Positions 1 through 10,301 of a stretch of 19,042 bases of DNA are shown piece by piece. The notes under the pieces were generated by a model that saw only the letters and a program-made list of their open reading frames with translations, had not been told where the DNA came from and made no database searches. The position numbers and the translations under genes are program-made. The stretch's first letter is position 1. The number at the start of each line of letters is the position of its first letter. Source of the stretch: Funneliformis mosseae (taxonomy: Eukaryota; Glomeromycota; Glomeromycetes; Glomerales; Glomeraceae); NCBI GenBank assembly GCA_910592005.1, contig CAJVPP010001588.1, positions 1-19,042 of the forward strand, written 5' to 3'.

Positions 1-1374
1 CCTTACGCCGTAATATTTGCATAAGTTTACAAATCGTAAATCTTACGCAATACTTCGCATTAAAAATATTCCTGATGCATTTGAACAGATCATCATATCT
101 ACATTTACTAGATTTGGTATGATCATCAAATGTTTGATGTTAACAAAAAATCTCTGATAGCAAGTCACAATCTCATATGTATTAAAAACAGATCTGTCCT
201 TTTTTAATTTCAACACTGGCCTTTTTGTATTAAAAGACATGGTCAGAATTCACATCTGCTCTGCAATACCTGAAGAAATTAAAGCATGCATCCAATACAC
301 ATTGAAACTCACAAATCTTCCCAAAGACACTTCAGGAAGAGAACTTGAACCAATTAGCAAAACTGTTAATGCTATTACCTGGGTGATTCCTAAAGCAATA
401 TCTAACTATAGAAATTTACAATACACTTTCGTACATTTTCGCAATAAAGAAAACCTCGAAGTAGTGAAAAATAGCAATCCTATCAAATTCAACAATAGAA
501 AGCTCATCTGGACTGCGCTAGACACTAACCTTTGCGCATACTATTCAATATCAGACCATAACTCAAGAAATTGTAGATGCAAAAATTCCAACCTAAAAGA
601 CAGGCAAACACAGAATTTCTACCAACATTTTAAGCCTACGTAATTTAAAAATTACTCTGCTCTTGCGTCAAGGCCCAAAGTTTCTTTCGTTCATGACAAG
701 GATTTAATGTTTGACCTGAATAACTCACGATTATTTGCTAACAGAACCAAAAATGCTAAAACTCTAACTAAAGTAGGTACAACAACAACAAATAACACTG
801 GCATACCAAAACAGACTTCTATTGATAAATCTATTCATGTACAGAAATCATGATCAGAACAAATAGATAAGGAAGATGCTCCATATAGAGACACTAAAAT
901 CCCGTAACTGAATTGACAGATACACAATGAATCTTAAATAAACTTGACGCAATCACAGCAACATTGTCTACATTACACAATGACCTTACTTTTTTTATGC
1001 ATCGCTTAGATAAAGTGAAAAAACACTTGAATATTTTCACGTTCATACCAAAAAAGGCTGCTGAACTCAATAAAGCGGCCAAAGCAGAAAGTGCTATAGA
1101 AACAGATACAGTATATGAACCAGAAGTAGACACTTCAGATTCTCGAGTAGTGGAACAAGAAAAGCACATTAGACTACTTTATGCAGAAACTGAAAAGTTA
1201 CGCAAACACCATCAAATCATTGTAAAAAAACTCAACATCGCTTTTAAAGCTGTAGCAAGCATCCAACATGTAGTGTTAGACGATACTCATCTTGAACACA
1301 TTGTTTCAATTCTTAAACTTAACATGCCTGGTGCTATCAACACGTTAGAAGATGGTACAGAGATCCCGCTCTAG
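1..1374 (+). pseudogene. LINE ORF1 remnant: RRM-like domains, zinc knuckle, coiled coil (5' end off window)
   Basis: ORF1 proteins bind the element's RNA. The frame is already open near position 14 and reads into the left edge, so the ATG at 239 is internal and not the start. An RRM-like stretch (about 40-240; contains SYAILRIKNIP) is followed by a second one (about 270-520). Next comes a knuckle of form C-x2-C-x4-H-x4-C at 533-574, in which the second Cys is Tyr (codon 542-544). After the TAA at 641-643 the same frame continues, apart from a TGA near 852, to about 900. There it shifts by one to the frame of 901-1374, which starts with a heptad-like Leu-rich helix and ends at TAG 1372-1374. 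In-frame TGA-TAG near 157 also breaks it. RRM assignment is by pattern and family memory; LINE ORF1 identity is secure from position. Confidence 0.8.
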
Positions 1375-1393
1375 ACCTCTTTTTTAAATAATC

Positions 1394-2180
1394 ATGATTG
1401 TACAACCTAACACAAACATCACAGTTCCATTCACCCTTAATATAGTAACACACAATGTTCATTCTTTTACACTCCCACATAAATAACAAATCCTATTTAA
1501 CCTATACAAAATTCAACAATTAAATATTATCGCTTTACAAGAAACTAATTTTAAAAATTCATCTCATACTCACTTATTAAAATTCATTTGTTCAGATAAA
1601 TTCATTCCCTTCTTTAATATAAACCCCTCCGCCCAAAGTATGGGTTTGAAGTTAGCTTTCTAATCAAAAAACACCTGGCTGATCATGTGTTTCACCACTC
1701 CTCTTTTTTTCACTGAATTTTCTTAATTGATTTCTAATTTAAAAATAAACGCAAACTCCATATTATTAACATTTACGCCTTCAGTTCAGATAAAAATCTA
1801 CGTGATAAAACTTACAAGAAAGTCTTGAACCTCATAAATAATGCTCAACAAAAAGACTTTTTCATAATACTCCTTGGTGATTTTAATGCAGATCCATTGC
1901 GAACATCTAACCCATCGAATTCAAAGCTTTTTTTACATCGCTAGATAATATGCACTTTATTAACAATTTAGACCTTGTTAAAAAACAAAAATGGCCAATG
2001 ATCTTATCACATACAATACTAGTACAGAACACTTCACAATTGATCACATCTTTATGTACTCCTCATTAGTTCCGGATCTCATTGACCAAGTGGTTGATAG
2101 AATAGATAATGATTTATCAGATCACACTGTTGTGCATGCCACTATTTCATTAGTATTGATAAATTCATCCTTTACATAAA
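1394..2180 (+). pseudogene. LINE ORF2, N-terminal APE-type (EEP) endonuclease region
   Basis: ORF2 probably starts at ATG 1394, 19 nt after the ORF1 stop and in the +1 frame relative to it. The endonuclease nicks target DNA to prime reverse transcription. Visible EEP motifs in order: HNVHSF (metal-binding Asn), LQETNF (catalytic Glu), IYAFSS, LLGDFNADP near 1869-1895 (Asp/Asn pair), IDHIFMYSS, and SDHTVVHA near 2115-2140 (terminal catalytic Asp-His). All core residues survive, but the frame is broken: TAA after HSFTLPHK, TAA near 1662, shifts between 1662 and 1780, and another around 1940-1990 to reach the frame of 1991-2179. Length is normal for an APE domain. Confidence is high for the family; the element is inactive as it stands. 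Confidence 0.88.
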
Positions 2181-2199
2181 GTGTAGCAATAAAAAAACT

Positions 2200-4310
2200 G
2201 ATTTACTAGTATGATGACATGTCTGATAAGGACTGGTCAGCTTTTGAATTTCAACTGACCAACGATGTAAAAATACACAATTGAACACTATGACAATAGA
2301 CAACATTCACACAATCCATCACTTGAACTATTATTGAGATCTTCTACAGAATTTAACTATAGACGCTGCCAATAAAATAATTCCTAACAAACATCCTTCA
2401 TATCACAATAGAGATCTCAGATCACGTTTACTCAAATTAATATATAAACGTATAAAAATAGTTTAAAAACTTGGTAAATTAAGCAACAAATGCATCAAAG
2501 AGAATATAGTCGATTTCAAATGGATCACTTAGTATAGAAAGATTCTAACATTCTCATCAGAATACAATATAACAGCCCCTGATATTAATCAACTATCAAT
2601 ATAAGATATCACAACAATTCGTCCTCTATTAGTTGATCTTTGTAAAATCCTATCCACTTTAGCCAAGCTAAATGAAGCTGAACTCAAAATTAAAACTATT
2701 AATGATGCTATTGAACGATGATGCACTAATTTAGTGAATGATCAAAAAGTCATGTTTGATTCGTTACTGAAGCATTCTTGTATTACTATCATGTTAGACA
2801 GATATTTAAACAATAATAGTCCTAATAAAAAACTTCTTACAGATCCAAAGGATGTTTAAAATGAAACTGCAAGACATTTTCAAAGAGTGGTTAGCTCACA
2901 ATATTCCAATCCATCTCTTTCAAAGGTGTGGGAGTAAGTTTACATATCTGATGAATCAATTGATCCCAATATATATAACTCTATTATGCAACTCCTCTCA
3001 AAAAAAGAATGGCGCATAATCATTAGAACTCTTTCAGATGGAAAAGTTTCTAGACCATCCAAGATCTCTAATAAGATATTAAAACATCTTAGCCCTTTGC
3101 ATCAAAATGCCTTTGGGTCATCATTTGCAGATATCTGTCACTCAATATAACACTTAGTAGATAGAACTTTGCTTTTGTGTATCCAATACCCAAACCAAAA
3201 CCTTAGGAATATAACTTAACAAACACATATCCTATTACACTACTCGAATGCCCACAGAAAGCCCTCACAAAGCTAATTAATAGTTGACTTTTAAATATAT
3301 TATTCACCAATAATATTCTCAAAGGAAACAATTTTGCCAGATTACCCTGCAGGAGTACTTTTGAACCTATACACATTTTTGACAATATTAATTATGATAC
3401 TGTATTTCACCATAACAACCTCTGGATTCTATTCCAAGATATGTCAAAGGCATATGATCGAGTTAATATCACCATACTCATTAGAGCTCTCAGCCGTTTC
3501 TAATTCCCAAAAGCATTCATTAAATTTTTGATTTCAATCTTTCTCCCACAGTTTAATCAAGTTTTTACTGCACATGGTAATTCAGATACTTACTTAGTTC
3601 TTTCTGGTATTGACCAAGGTGAAATTATATCTCCTATTTTATGGTACATATATTATGACCCCTTCTTGAGCTTTGTACAAAATTCAGCACACAGCTACAA
3701 ATAACATGTCTATTAGAGAATAGACGTTACAAAGTGTAATACATAGAGTTTTTCAAATCATGTTCCAGCTCTAGTATACATAGACGACACGCTCTAGTTG
3801 GCAGATTTTAGATCTAATTTCATAAATATAATAAATATAGCTGATTCTTTATACACACTCAATAGCATTCAGATCAACTGGGATAAATCAGTTCTCATTA
3901 TTAATGATAAAGACTCTTCTCCTGTTAATTTTAACTTTAATGATAAAAACATCTGGCTGTTACCTCTACATTACAAAGAATCTACTAGATATTTGGGAGT
4001 CTGGGTATTGTTATTTAATAATAAACAATTCATTACTAAACAAATTATAGATGAATTTACCAAAATAAAGAATGTTCTGAGCAAGAAAAAACTCACTGCT
4101 AAACACATGGTTGTCATCTTTAATACTGTCATTATCCTGAAAATATTATATAAAACAAAACTTATGTTTGTCTCTTGTTCAGTCTGTGATATACTCATGA
4201 CCTCGTTCAGAACCTTTTTCAAAAAAAAACTAGGACTTTCAAGATTTGTATCTGCTTTAGTGATACACTCTACTTTTGGATACAATTTAGCGCATCTTTA
4301 TGATAAATAA
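2200..4310 (+). pseudogene. LINE ORF2, reverse transcriptase domain
   Basis: This is the polymerase domain that copies element RNA into DNA. Pieces of one RT can be read in several frames: an N-terminal helical part (2210-2900); a stretch ending in KEWRIIIRTLSDGKVSRPS (about 3000-3065); YPIPKPKP followed by TAG and NLTNTYPITLLECPQKALTK (about 3180-3275); motif A FQDMSKAYDRVN (about 3432-3467); motif B GIDQGEIISP (about 3606-3635); motif C YIDDT (3777-3791); and the thumb-like segment 3798-4310. Catalytic Asp residues of A and C are present. The TAG three bases after YIDDT lies where relatives as I recall them have Trp, so the frame at 3798 is a continuation and not a gene start. At least five stops and frameshifts disable it. 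Minus-strand frames here are shadows. Confidence 0.92.
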
Positions 4311-5165
4311 ATACAAGCTAAAGCATCAGACCTATTAAAAATGACAAATGATATTTCACTTCTTAGATCAACTTCGAGACTATGCATTTGACAACTTCAT
4401 CTTTTGGAAGGGCTACTGACGTCCCCTCTAACTGACTGGTCATACACAGAGTCTAAGGCTTTTAAGGATTGGTGGTCAGGCTTTCTGTCAGATACTAAGC
4501 AAATCAGGTTCAAATTTCAACAATGTTTAGACAAAGATCATAATCTCAAACAAATAGATGGAGATTCAACTCCAATCATACAATTTCTTATGCCTAAGGT
4601 ATATCAGCAAAATATAATGAAACTGCATTCACTTTCAATTTTATACGTTAATTAACTCACAACTATGAATAGTATCAACCTTTTCACAGCCTTTGATCTA
4701 AATATAGTTTATGATTCAGTATTCCATAGTGCCAAATAGTTTAAACAATTAGAATCGCAGCTATTAATCAACAACTCGAATAGATTACTATTTAATAAAT
4801 GTCAGCCTTACTTATCAATCATCAAAGCATCTACTCAACCTTCTAACTTTAACATCTCACCAACCAACCCAACCTTTATTATCATTTGGTCGAATCAATA
4901 TATGACATTCATCATAGGCAAAGTAATCCAAGTTGACAAGACAGTTATACACACACAATATTATTTACAAAACTAATCAATCTGTAACTAAACACCTCTT
5001 ACCCCTTATACTAGATGTAATCTGTTTAACTATTCAGCTCATATACCTTATAAACAACAACAATGTCATAGTTTTTGTGCCATCAAACTACCTAAATCAT
5101 TTTGCTCAATAGTTAAAGTTTTTCATAAACTTCATAAAAGATGGTAGTATAGCTTCTCTCATATA
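4311..5165 (+). pseudogene. LINE ORF2, linker between reverse transcriptase and RNase H
   Basis: The region joins the RT thumb to RNase H. The longest open piece, 4404-4655, contains DWSYTESKAFKDWWSGF, a Trp-rich segment of the sort seen in the post-RT part of related LINE proteins. Between 4656 and 5165 only short open pieces in changing frames remain, with stops roughly every 20-40 codons. I see no recognisable catalytic motif. It is assigned to ORF2 because recognisable ORF2 sequence lies on both sides in the same strand and the spacing is as expected. Confidence 0.65.
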
Positions 5166-5783
5166 ATGCTTTGTGAATTCGCCTTATCAACATTAACTTC
5201 TTCTTATCAATATCTAACTAAATCTTTACCTAACTTAGATATTCTCCCTTTTTATCAAATATCCATTAATAGATTAGATCACCTTAAATCACAATTTACT
5301 AATGCTAACTTTCTCCAATTTTATACAGATGGTTTTTTCATATCCTTAGGATCTCCTGACTGCCAGATAAAAATAGCGTGGTTACAAATAAACCAGAACT
5401 GGCCTCAAAGCTCCTTTAATGCAACACTTATGTTACATTCTTCTTCCTCTACACTAGCAAAAATTGTTGCAATTTTTGCCATAACTTACACTGCATCACC
5501 AAACTTTAACATTGAAATTTACACAGATTCACAAGCTACAATTGCATTATATCACAAAATTATCACCATATTTGAGAAGTCTCCTTCCCTAAACTCAGCA
5601 TTCAAAATTCCATATTTTCATATATGGATGATCTTAATGCAATTTATTACAACTAATAAAATAGCGTTAACACTCACTAAAGTCAAAGCATATAGCTCAA
5701 ATCAATTCAATAACAAAGTAGATACTCTAGTAAAGCAAATTCCCAGTGCTCTATTAAAACTCAACAACAATCACCTACTATAA
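5166..5783 (+). pseudogene. LINE ORF2, RNase H domain with substituted catalytic Glu
   Basis: RNase H removes element RNA from the RNA-DNA hybrid. The open piece shows FYTDGF (first catalytic Asp, 5328-5330); SSSTLAKIVAIFAI, where relatives have A-E-I, so the catalytic Glu is Lys (AAA at 5460-5462); IYTDSQATI (second Asp, 5526-5528); and KVKAYSSNQFNNKVDTLVKQ, whose final Asp is kept while the usual His of KAHS is Tyr. Three of four core acidic residues remain. The stop TAA at 5781-5783 consists of the TA target dinucleotide plus the first base of the inserted transposon, so it is a junction stop and not the native end of ORF2. The start at 5166 is arbitrary; the frame is a continuation of ORF2. 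Confidence 0.85.
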
Positions 5784-5802
5784 ACGGTTGACTAAAGTAT
5801 CC
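5783..5802 (+). repeat. Left terminal inverted repeat of the pogo-like element
   Basis: AACGGTTGACTAAAGTATCC pairs with the reverse complement of 7773-7792, with 17 of 20 matches by eye; the mismatches are C/T, G/A and T/C. It is preceded by TA. Confidence 0.85.
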
Positions 5803-5807
5803 TTATA

Positions 5808-5856
5808 GTATAATACCCTTCCCATAAATCTGATGTAAAAGATCCGGGTATTATAC
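5808..5856. repeat. Subterminal perfect 11-bp inverted repeat
   Basis: GTATAATACCC (5808-5818) and GGGTATTATAC (5846-5856) are exact reverse complements separated by 27 bp. A third, looser copy, GGGTATTATTATAC, starts at 5902, and GTAGTATAGTACCC lies near the right end (about 7731-7744). Repeated subterminal words of this kind are often transposase-binding sites; that role is inference. Confidence 0.6.
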
Positions 5857-5995
5857 ATGAGAACTTTGGAAAAAAATTGCAAAAATTTGTATAATATTCA
5901 GGGGTATTATTATACTAATTATTTTTTATATAACATTTATATAAATCGTAAAAATATTAAAATTTATTATAAAATCAAAAAAAAAATACATCAAA

Positions 5996-7377
5996 TTAAA
6001 CATATTTATTATCATAGCCTATTTCTTGTTCTTCATACTCATTTATATCACTATTATAACTATCTTCTTCATCACTACTTTGATTTCCTTCATCATCATC
6101 AATATGAATTATTTGTTCAGTTTTTTTATTTTTTTTATTTTTCAAACTATTATAATCAAATACTAAATTATCTTCACTACCATCTCTAACAACAGAAATA
6201 CCATAACATTTAAATGACTTTTTAATCAAATTAATATCAATATCATCCCATGATCTTTTTACCCAACTAGCAACATTAGCATATGAAGGTTTTTTGATTT
6301 TTCCAGAAGGTGTTAATTTACAGACCTCAGAATTTATCCAATCATTATAATATTGACGTAAATTTGTTTTAAAATTTTATTAATAGCTACATTCAGTGGT
6401 TATAATTTACTTGTAAATCTACCAGGAATAACTGCAATATTAGTTTACTTTTCATTAAATCTATTTTTAACTGATTCAACAAGGTATTCACGAAAAGAAT
6501 CCAAAACTAATAAAGATCTTAAATTACCAAGTGGATTTCTTTGAGTCTATACATTCTCAATCCACCAAAGCATTTCTTGTTTATTATATCATCCTTTTTC
6601 ATTTATACATATATGAATTTCTTGAGGAAATGATACTCTTGAAATATTTTTAAGGTTGAAAATACAAACTGCTGGTAATTTTATACCATCAGTCATATAT
6701 ACTAAAATAACTGTAAAATTTGACTTTTCATGACCTGTTGTTTGTATATTAACAGTTGAAGTGCCGTGATGATCCAAATTATTTGAATAAGGTAAATCAA
6801 ATATAACTGGAGTTTCATCCATATTACTAATGTATTGTAATGGATAGTCATATTGAATTCGTCTATATAAAATAAATGCTAAAAAGTTTTGCTACTTTTC
6901 CAAAAGATCATCAGGAAAATATTCAATATGAGTTCTTCTTCTTGTAGTAAAATTATACCTTTTCATAAATCCTTCTAACCATGCTTCTGAAAATTTAAAT
7001 TCTTTAATATTTGCATAAAGGTCTATCCATTTTTTTTTCTTTAGCCAATAACTTTGCTTTTCTAACTACCATATTTTGCGTAATAGTTTTTGCAGATTTA
7101 TGCAGATCAAGCTCTTTTTCAAATTCTGGAAAAGCTAGATTTTTACCTTTATGTAATTTCTGAATATATGTTGCAATACTTTCAAGTTTAGTTTTTGATT
7201 CATCCAATCTCGAACTTGCTTTAGTTCTATTTGAAACCGTTTTGCAGTTAAATGCTTACTTCTACATTGTTCTGCATGTTTTATTACAAGTAACTTTTCT
7301 CTAGTATACCATTATCTTCTTTGTTTAGTTGTTACTCTTGTTTTTTTATTAGCAGGTCTATTTCGGTGAACAACCAT
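5996..7377 (-). pseudogene. Pogo-family transposase (HTH, CENP-B-like DNA binding, DDE_1), broken
   Basis: Reads right to left. ATG at 7377 opens a basic N-terminus (VVHRNRPANKKTRV) and an HTH with KQVRDWMNQKLK. After a shift near 7200 comes the CENP-B-like stretch FPEFEKELD, then EAWLEGFMKRYNFTTRRRTH. The DDE domain follows: NMDETPV (first Asp, 6817-6819), TTGHEKSNFTVIL, INEKG, EMLWWIENV, RSLLVLDSF (second Asp, 6499-6501) and PLNVAINK, where the third Asp is Asn (AAT, 6391-6393). The tail after SYANVASWVKRSWDDID is acidic and Asn-rich and ends at TAA 5998-5996. Stops occur in RR*WY, EK*QN, KG*YN, NV*TQ, EK*TN and L*PL; several replace Trp or Gln of the family. At least two frameshifts are present. 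The enzyme normally cuts and pastes the element at TA sites. Confidence 0.9.
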
Positions 7378-7792
7378 ATCAAAAATAATGAAAAAGTTAA
7401 AAGAAATAAAAAAAGAAAAACAAAAAACAAAAGTCAAAATGTGAAACTAAAAAAAAAGTTTTTAAAATATGTTTTATGATATATCATTTTGATTATAAAT
7501 AATTAGTGGTAAGTTAAATGTTAAATGTTAAAATCATTAAAAGTTAAAAAAATCATTAAAAATTACATTTAAAAAAGTTTTGCTAAAAAAAATTTTTAGT
7601 TTATTAAAAACTAAGCTACTATCTATAATGCATGCAAATATTTAAACTTTTTATTGATTAACTTAATTTTAATTGTAGACCTTATATGGTATAGTGTAGT
7701 ACCTTCCCCTTTAGACTAAAGTACTTTCTGTAGTATAGTACCCTTACAATTTCACGAATTTGTAAAATACCTGGGTACTTTAGTCAACTATT
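7378..7792. other. Transposon 5' flank (transposase-proximal, non-coding)
   Basis: AT-rich sequence between the transposase start and the right terminal repeat. It has long A/T runs and short direct repeats of aagttaaatgttaaatg type near 7510-7530. A promoter for the minus-strand transposase would be expected here, but I see no specific box that I can defend. No coding capacity. Confidence 0.5.
7773..7792 (-). repeat. Right terminal inverted repeat of the pogo-like element
   Basis: GGGTACTTTAGTCAACTATT is the inverted counterpart of 5783-5802 and is followed by TA at 7793-7794. Related GGTACT-type words recur just inside the end (about 7690-7745). Confidence 0.85.
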
Positions 7793-7794
7793 TA

Positions 7795-8650
7795 CAATAG
7801 ATTCTAAATATTACATGTGTTATAATAACATACCAATTATCACTCTGTCCCATTTATTTATTAAACATTTACAACAAGTTTCTTGGGCTGAGATATTTTT
7901 AACTTTTCCACAAATTTCTAAATATAGTGATCACTACATTAATTGGCAATCTCTCTTTTATGTTCTAAATGACTCAGAAAATGCTAGAGTAACATCATTT
8001 GATGCATGTAAAAGGAAACAATTTAAACTCAAATTGATCTTACAATTACTTTTCACCTTAACAATTATGAATGCTCGATATCCATAGACTTATGTTTCCA
8101 ATAGCTGCTTCCATTATAATAATGCAACTGAAGAATTTAATCATATTTGGATTTGTCTTAAAAATATAACTTCTCTTATTACCCTTATCAATGAGCACAA
8201 ATAATTATTCATGTCTCAATTCAAAGAATTCAATAGACCTGACAATGACACTCATATTTTGTATGTTAAGCAATCTCCAATATGAAATTGCAATTAATCA
8301 ACAATAATTTATGTTTCATAGATTTATTAAAAGGGATCATTCCTTCATTACTCACTGCATCAATCAATAATATTACAAACAACAAACAACTTACCCTTGG
8401 TCTTATATCATTCCTATTTGATGACATATTCAGCTCAATCCACAAAATTTGGTTGAAAAGATGTGAATTACTATAAATATGGAAAATCTCCAACAACATT
8501 AAAGATGATTTCACTGCAGCTTGGGTATCTCTCACTTTACACAAACACCTTTACATGATCTTGCTTCATTCTCAGCGGCAATTGCCTATAGTATCCACTA
8601 GTCAAATTTTTAGTTTAGCAGTAACCACACCCTTTCTTCTGGATGTTTGA
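7795..8650 (+). pseudogene. LINE ORF2, C-terminal region with CCHC-like zinc site
   Basis: ORF2 sequence resumes after the transposon. The piece to 8087 includes VSWAEIFLTF and ends ...TLTIMNARYP before TAG. The same frame continues to a zinc-binding motif CFHYNNATEEFNHIWIC (8106-8156), of pattern C-x2-C...H-x3-C; the second Cys is Tyr (TAT, 8115-8117), as in the ORF1 knuckle. A further open piece 8282-8476 ends at TAA and reads on without shift (IWKISNNIKDDFTAAW) to TGA 8648-8650, which I take as the ORF2 end. Such C-terminal zinc motifs in APE-type LINEs are thought to help nucleic acid binding. Frame differs by one from the pre-insertion frame, so a small indel exists near the junction. 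Confidence 0.75.
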
Positions 8651-8856
8651 TATCTGTATTTTAGTTTAGATTAGTTTTCTTTTCTTTTCTAATGTATAAT
8701 TTAGTTCAGTAAAGTGCAAGGCTAGTATTAATAAAGTAGTTTAGTTTACTAGATTAGTTTATAGATATTTTTGTATTTTCTGTTTTATTTTATTTTTTTG
8801 TAAATTCATAAATATTAATAAAGATCATGTGAGACTACCGCACTTTAAAAAAAAAA
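8651..8856 (+). other. LINE 3' UTR with poly(A) signal and A10 tail
   Basis: The region contains repeated tagtttag/tagattag words, AATAAA at 8817-8822, the sequence catgtgagactaccgcactt, and then ten A residues at 8847-8856. Order and spacing fit the 3' end of a LINE copied from a polyadenylated RNA. The 3' end is therefore preserved in this copy. Confidence 0.75.
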
Positions 8857-9313
8857 TTAGTTATGCAACTGACTTAATATAGATATTTGTCATACCAGAT
8901 TACAAAATTATATCTTATAATACTTCATATAAAAAATGCTAAACTTTGAAATTGTGACATGCATCACAATCTCAGAATTTTATAGTTATTACATATCAAG
9001 TGATAAGCGAGAAGAATATTCATGGTATTTTATTAAGAAATAAAAAAAATAAATACAAATGCAAGAGTATACGATAAAGCTTTATACTATAATTGTAAAC
9101 TTGAGATTATTTGAAGTATTACAGGTAAGACAATATTCTATTCCATTTTTATACTATTCCCAAATTCCCATATTTTTATTGCAAATAGGCATGGCAAATT
9201 TTACAGCTAGGCAAATGCATAAAATTATTTCAGAATTTCAGGTGGTCGATTTAGCAAACTATTAATTGCCTTTTTGAAAACATAATTATGTAACTAGTAC
9301 TATTCATATAATG
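8857..9313. other. AT-rich spacer, no supported gene
   Basis: A short open frame at 9059-9265 has no recognisable motif. It contains cag|gtaaga at 9122-9130 and a possible acceptor aaatag at 9183-9188, which would give a 64-nt intron. Splicing yields only a 36-residue unknown peptide, so I do not call a gene. An exact 7-bp inverted repeat, attgtga/tcacaat, lies at 8951-8970. Confidence 0.4.
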
Positions 9314-9998
9314 TTAAATCATTGTATAAGCCACGTAAAAATTAATTAAGATTAAAGTATTTTCAATCAATACACTCTTTAAATTTATATATCTTTTTAG
9401 GAATAGTAATTTCTGGATTTTCATCATACCATACTTTAAGAAAATAAATTTTATTAAGCTAACATAAAGTTCTTTTTTTTCGATCATGATTGATAATATC
9501 CTCAAGTTTTTTGATATCTTATACCAGCTAGTTGATGTTATGCCTCTTGCATTTCTAATACTATTCAATGATGTTAAAAGAAAGCATCAAGTTCTAATCC
9601 CTTCATAAAAGATGGTTGATATTTAACTATAGGTTCCTCTTCAAGTAATACTTGAGTAATTAGAATACATTTCTCCTGAAATTTACATTTTTTCTTTGAT
9701 TCTAATTCTTTTTTAAGTTCATCTATATCTTATTCAATTTCACAACTCTAGCTCCAAGTTCAGCATTTTTAGAAACAGTATCTGTCCTAATTTTCTCTAG
9801 CACCTTGATTCTGACCTTAAACTCAGCTTTTTCAGTATCACATCTAATATATCCTTCTCTAATTACTTTTAGAAGTTCAATATATATATCCTTAATATCA
9901 GCTTTCTCAGCCTTAGTCTTAACATTCTTAGCCTCAAGCTCAGTAATGTGCTGTCTCAATATTTCAAGCTTAGATTAGTTAACTTCATTAACTGACAT
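9314..9998 (-). pseudogene. Coiled-coil protein remnant with possible endonuclease-like C-terminus
   Basis: The likely start is ATG at 9998-9996 (MSVNEVN), with TAA as codon 8 in place of a probable CAA. A long charged coiled coil follows (HITELEAKN, KVLEKI, ELGARVVKL). Near 9732 a one-base loss and a TAA break the frame, which continues as DIDELKKELESKKKCKF and IVKYQPSFMKGLELDAFF. Further on are IVLEMQEA, stop, HQL, then STSWYKISKN and, in shifting frames, VWYDENPEITIPKKIYKFKE before TAA 9316-9314. The E-x-Q-x2-Q-H / WYDE pattern resembles a Vsr-like (PD-D/E-xK) endonuclease fold that I recall from multi-copy fungal proteins; this is a weak, search-free inference. Five or more stops and two or more shifts make it non-functional. 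Upstream of 9998 I see no clear promoter. Confidence 0.5.
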
Positions 9999-10301
9999 AA
10001 ATGATAATAATTTTATACACAAAGGAATTATTCAATTTATGTGAAAAATGTAAAGACAAGCATTATTAAGATTTAGTTTTTAAGAAATATATTTAGTTAA
10101 ATAAAGTTAAAAATAAATACAAAGGTTCAGAACTGTATTTATGATATATAATAAATGAGTTTGAATACTATGTCAAACAATCATATGTCTAAATAATTAA
10201 TTACTACAAATTCTTTAGGCAGTTATCAGAGAGATAATAGAATTCATCATTAGGAAGGTTTTTCTTTTGTATTTTTTATTATAATAATAATAACCTTTAT
10301 C

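Larger units (their letters stand above)
5783..7792 (-). mobile_element. Pogo/Tigger-like DNA transposon nested in the LINE
   Basis: The element is bounded by 20-bp terminal inverted repeats, AACGGTTGACTAAAGTATCC (5783-5802) and its counterpart at 7773-7792. These differ at three positions, all transitions. TA lies at 5781-5782 and again at 7793-7794, the target duplication expected of the Tc1/mariner/pogo superfamily. The LINE reading resumes right after it, though in another frame. Inside is a minus-strand transposase of pogo (DDE_1) type. Total length about 2.0 kb is normal for an autonomous pogo element. The copy is dead: its transposase has stops, frameshifts and a lost catalytic Asp. 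Confidence 0.88.
1..8856 (+). mobile_element. Two-ORF LINE retrotransposon, degenerate, interrupted by a DNA transposon
   Basis: Non-LTR retrotransposon running left to right: ORF1 (RRM-like, zinc knuckle, coiled coil), ORF2 (APE endonuclease, reverse transcriptase, RNase H, C-terminal zinc site), 3' UTR, AATAAA and an A10 run. Such elements copy by target-primed reverse transcription: the endonuclease nicks DNA and the polymerase copies the RNA from its poly(A) end. The 5' end lies outside the window, so full length and target-site duplication cannot be judged. Both ORFs carry several frameshifts and in-frame stops, so this copy cannot make working proteins. Residues 5783-7792 belong to an inserted pogo-like transposon; without it the visible LINE is about 6.85 kb. 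The RT wording resembles abundant LINEs of Glomeromycotina, recalled rather than searched. Confidence 0.9.

Noticed and set aside
43..240. Minus-strand ORF of 65 codons
   Set aside because: It lies opposite the RRM-like reading of LINE ORF1 and has no motif of its own.
894..1169. Minus-strand ORF of 91 codons, Ser/Ala-rich
   Set aside because: Shadow of the ORF1 coiled-coil region on the plus strand.
3971..4285. Minus-strand ORF of 104 codons
   Set aside because: Opposite the RT thumb segment, which has clear family wording.
5857..6189. Plus-strand ORF rich in Tyr, His and Leu
   Set aside because: Antisense to the acidic Asp/Asn/Glu tail of the transposase; the odd composition is a mirror of that tail.
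8266..8544. Minus-strand ORF of 92 codons
   Set aside because: Opposite the ORF2 C-terminal reading that continues through one stop to 8650.
8951..8970. TGTGA-N6-TCACA, identical to the bacterial CRP-site consensus
   Set aside because: The window is eukaryotic TE-rich DNA with no bacterial gene or promoter nearby; a 7-bp inverted repeat is expected by chance.
9059..9265. Small gene with a 64-nt intron
   Set aside because: Splice-like sites exist, but neither the spliced nor the unspliced peptide has any recognisable feature.
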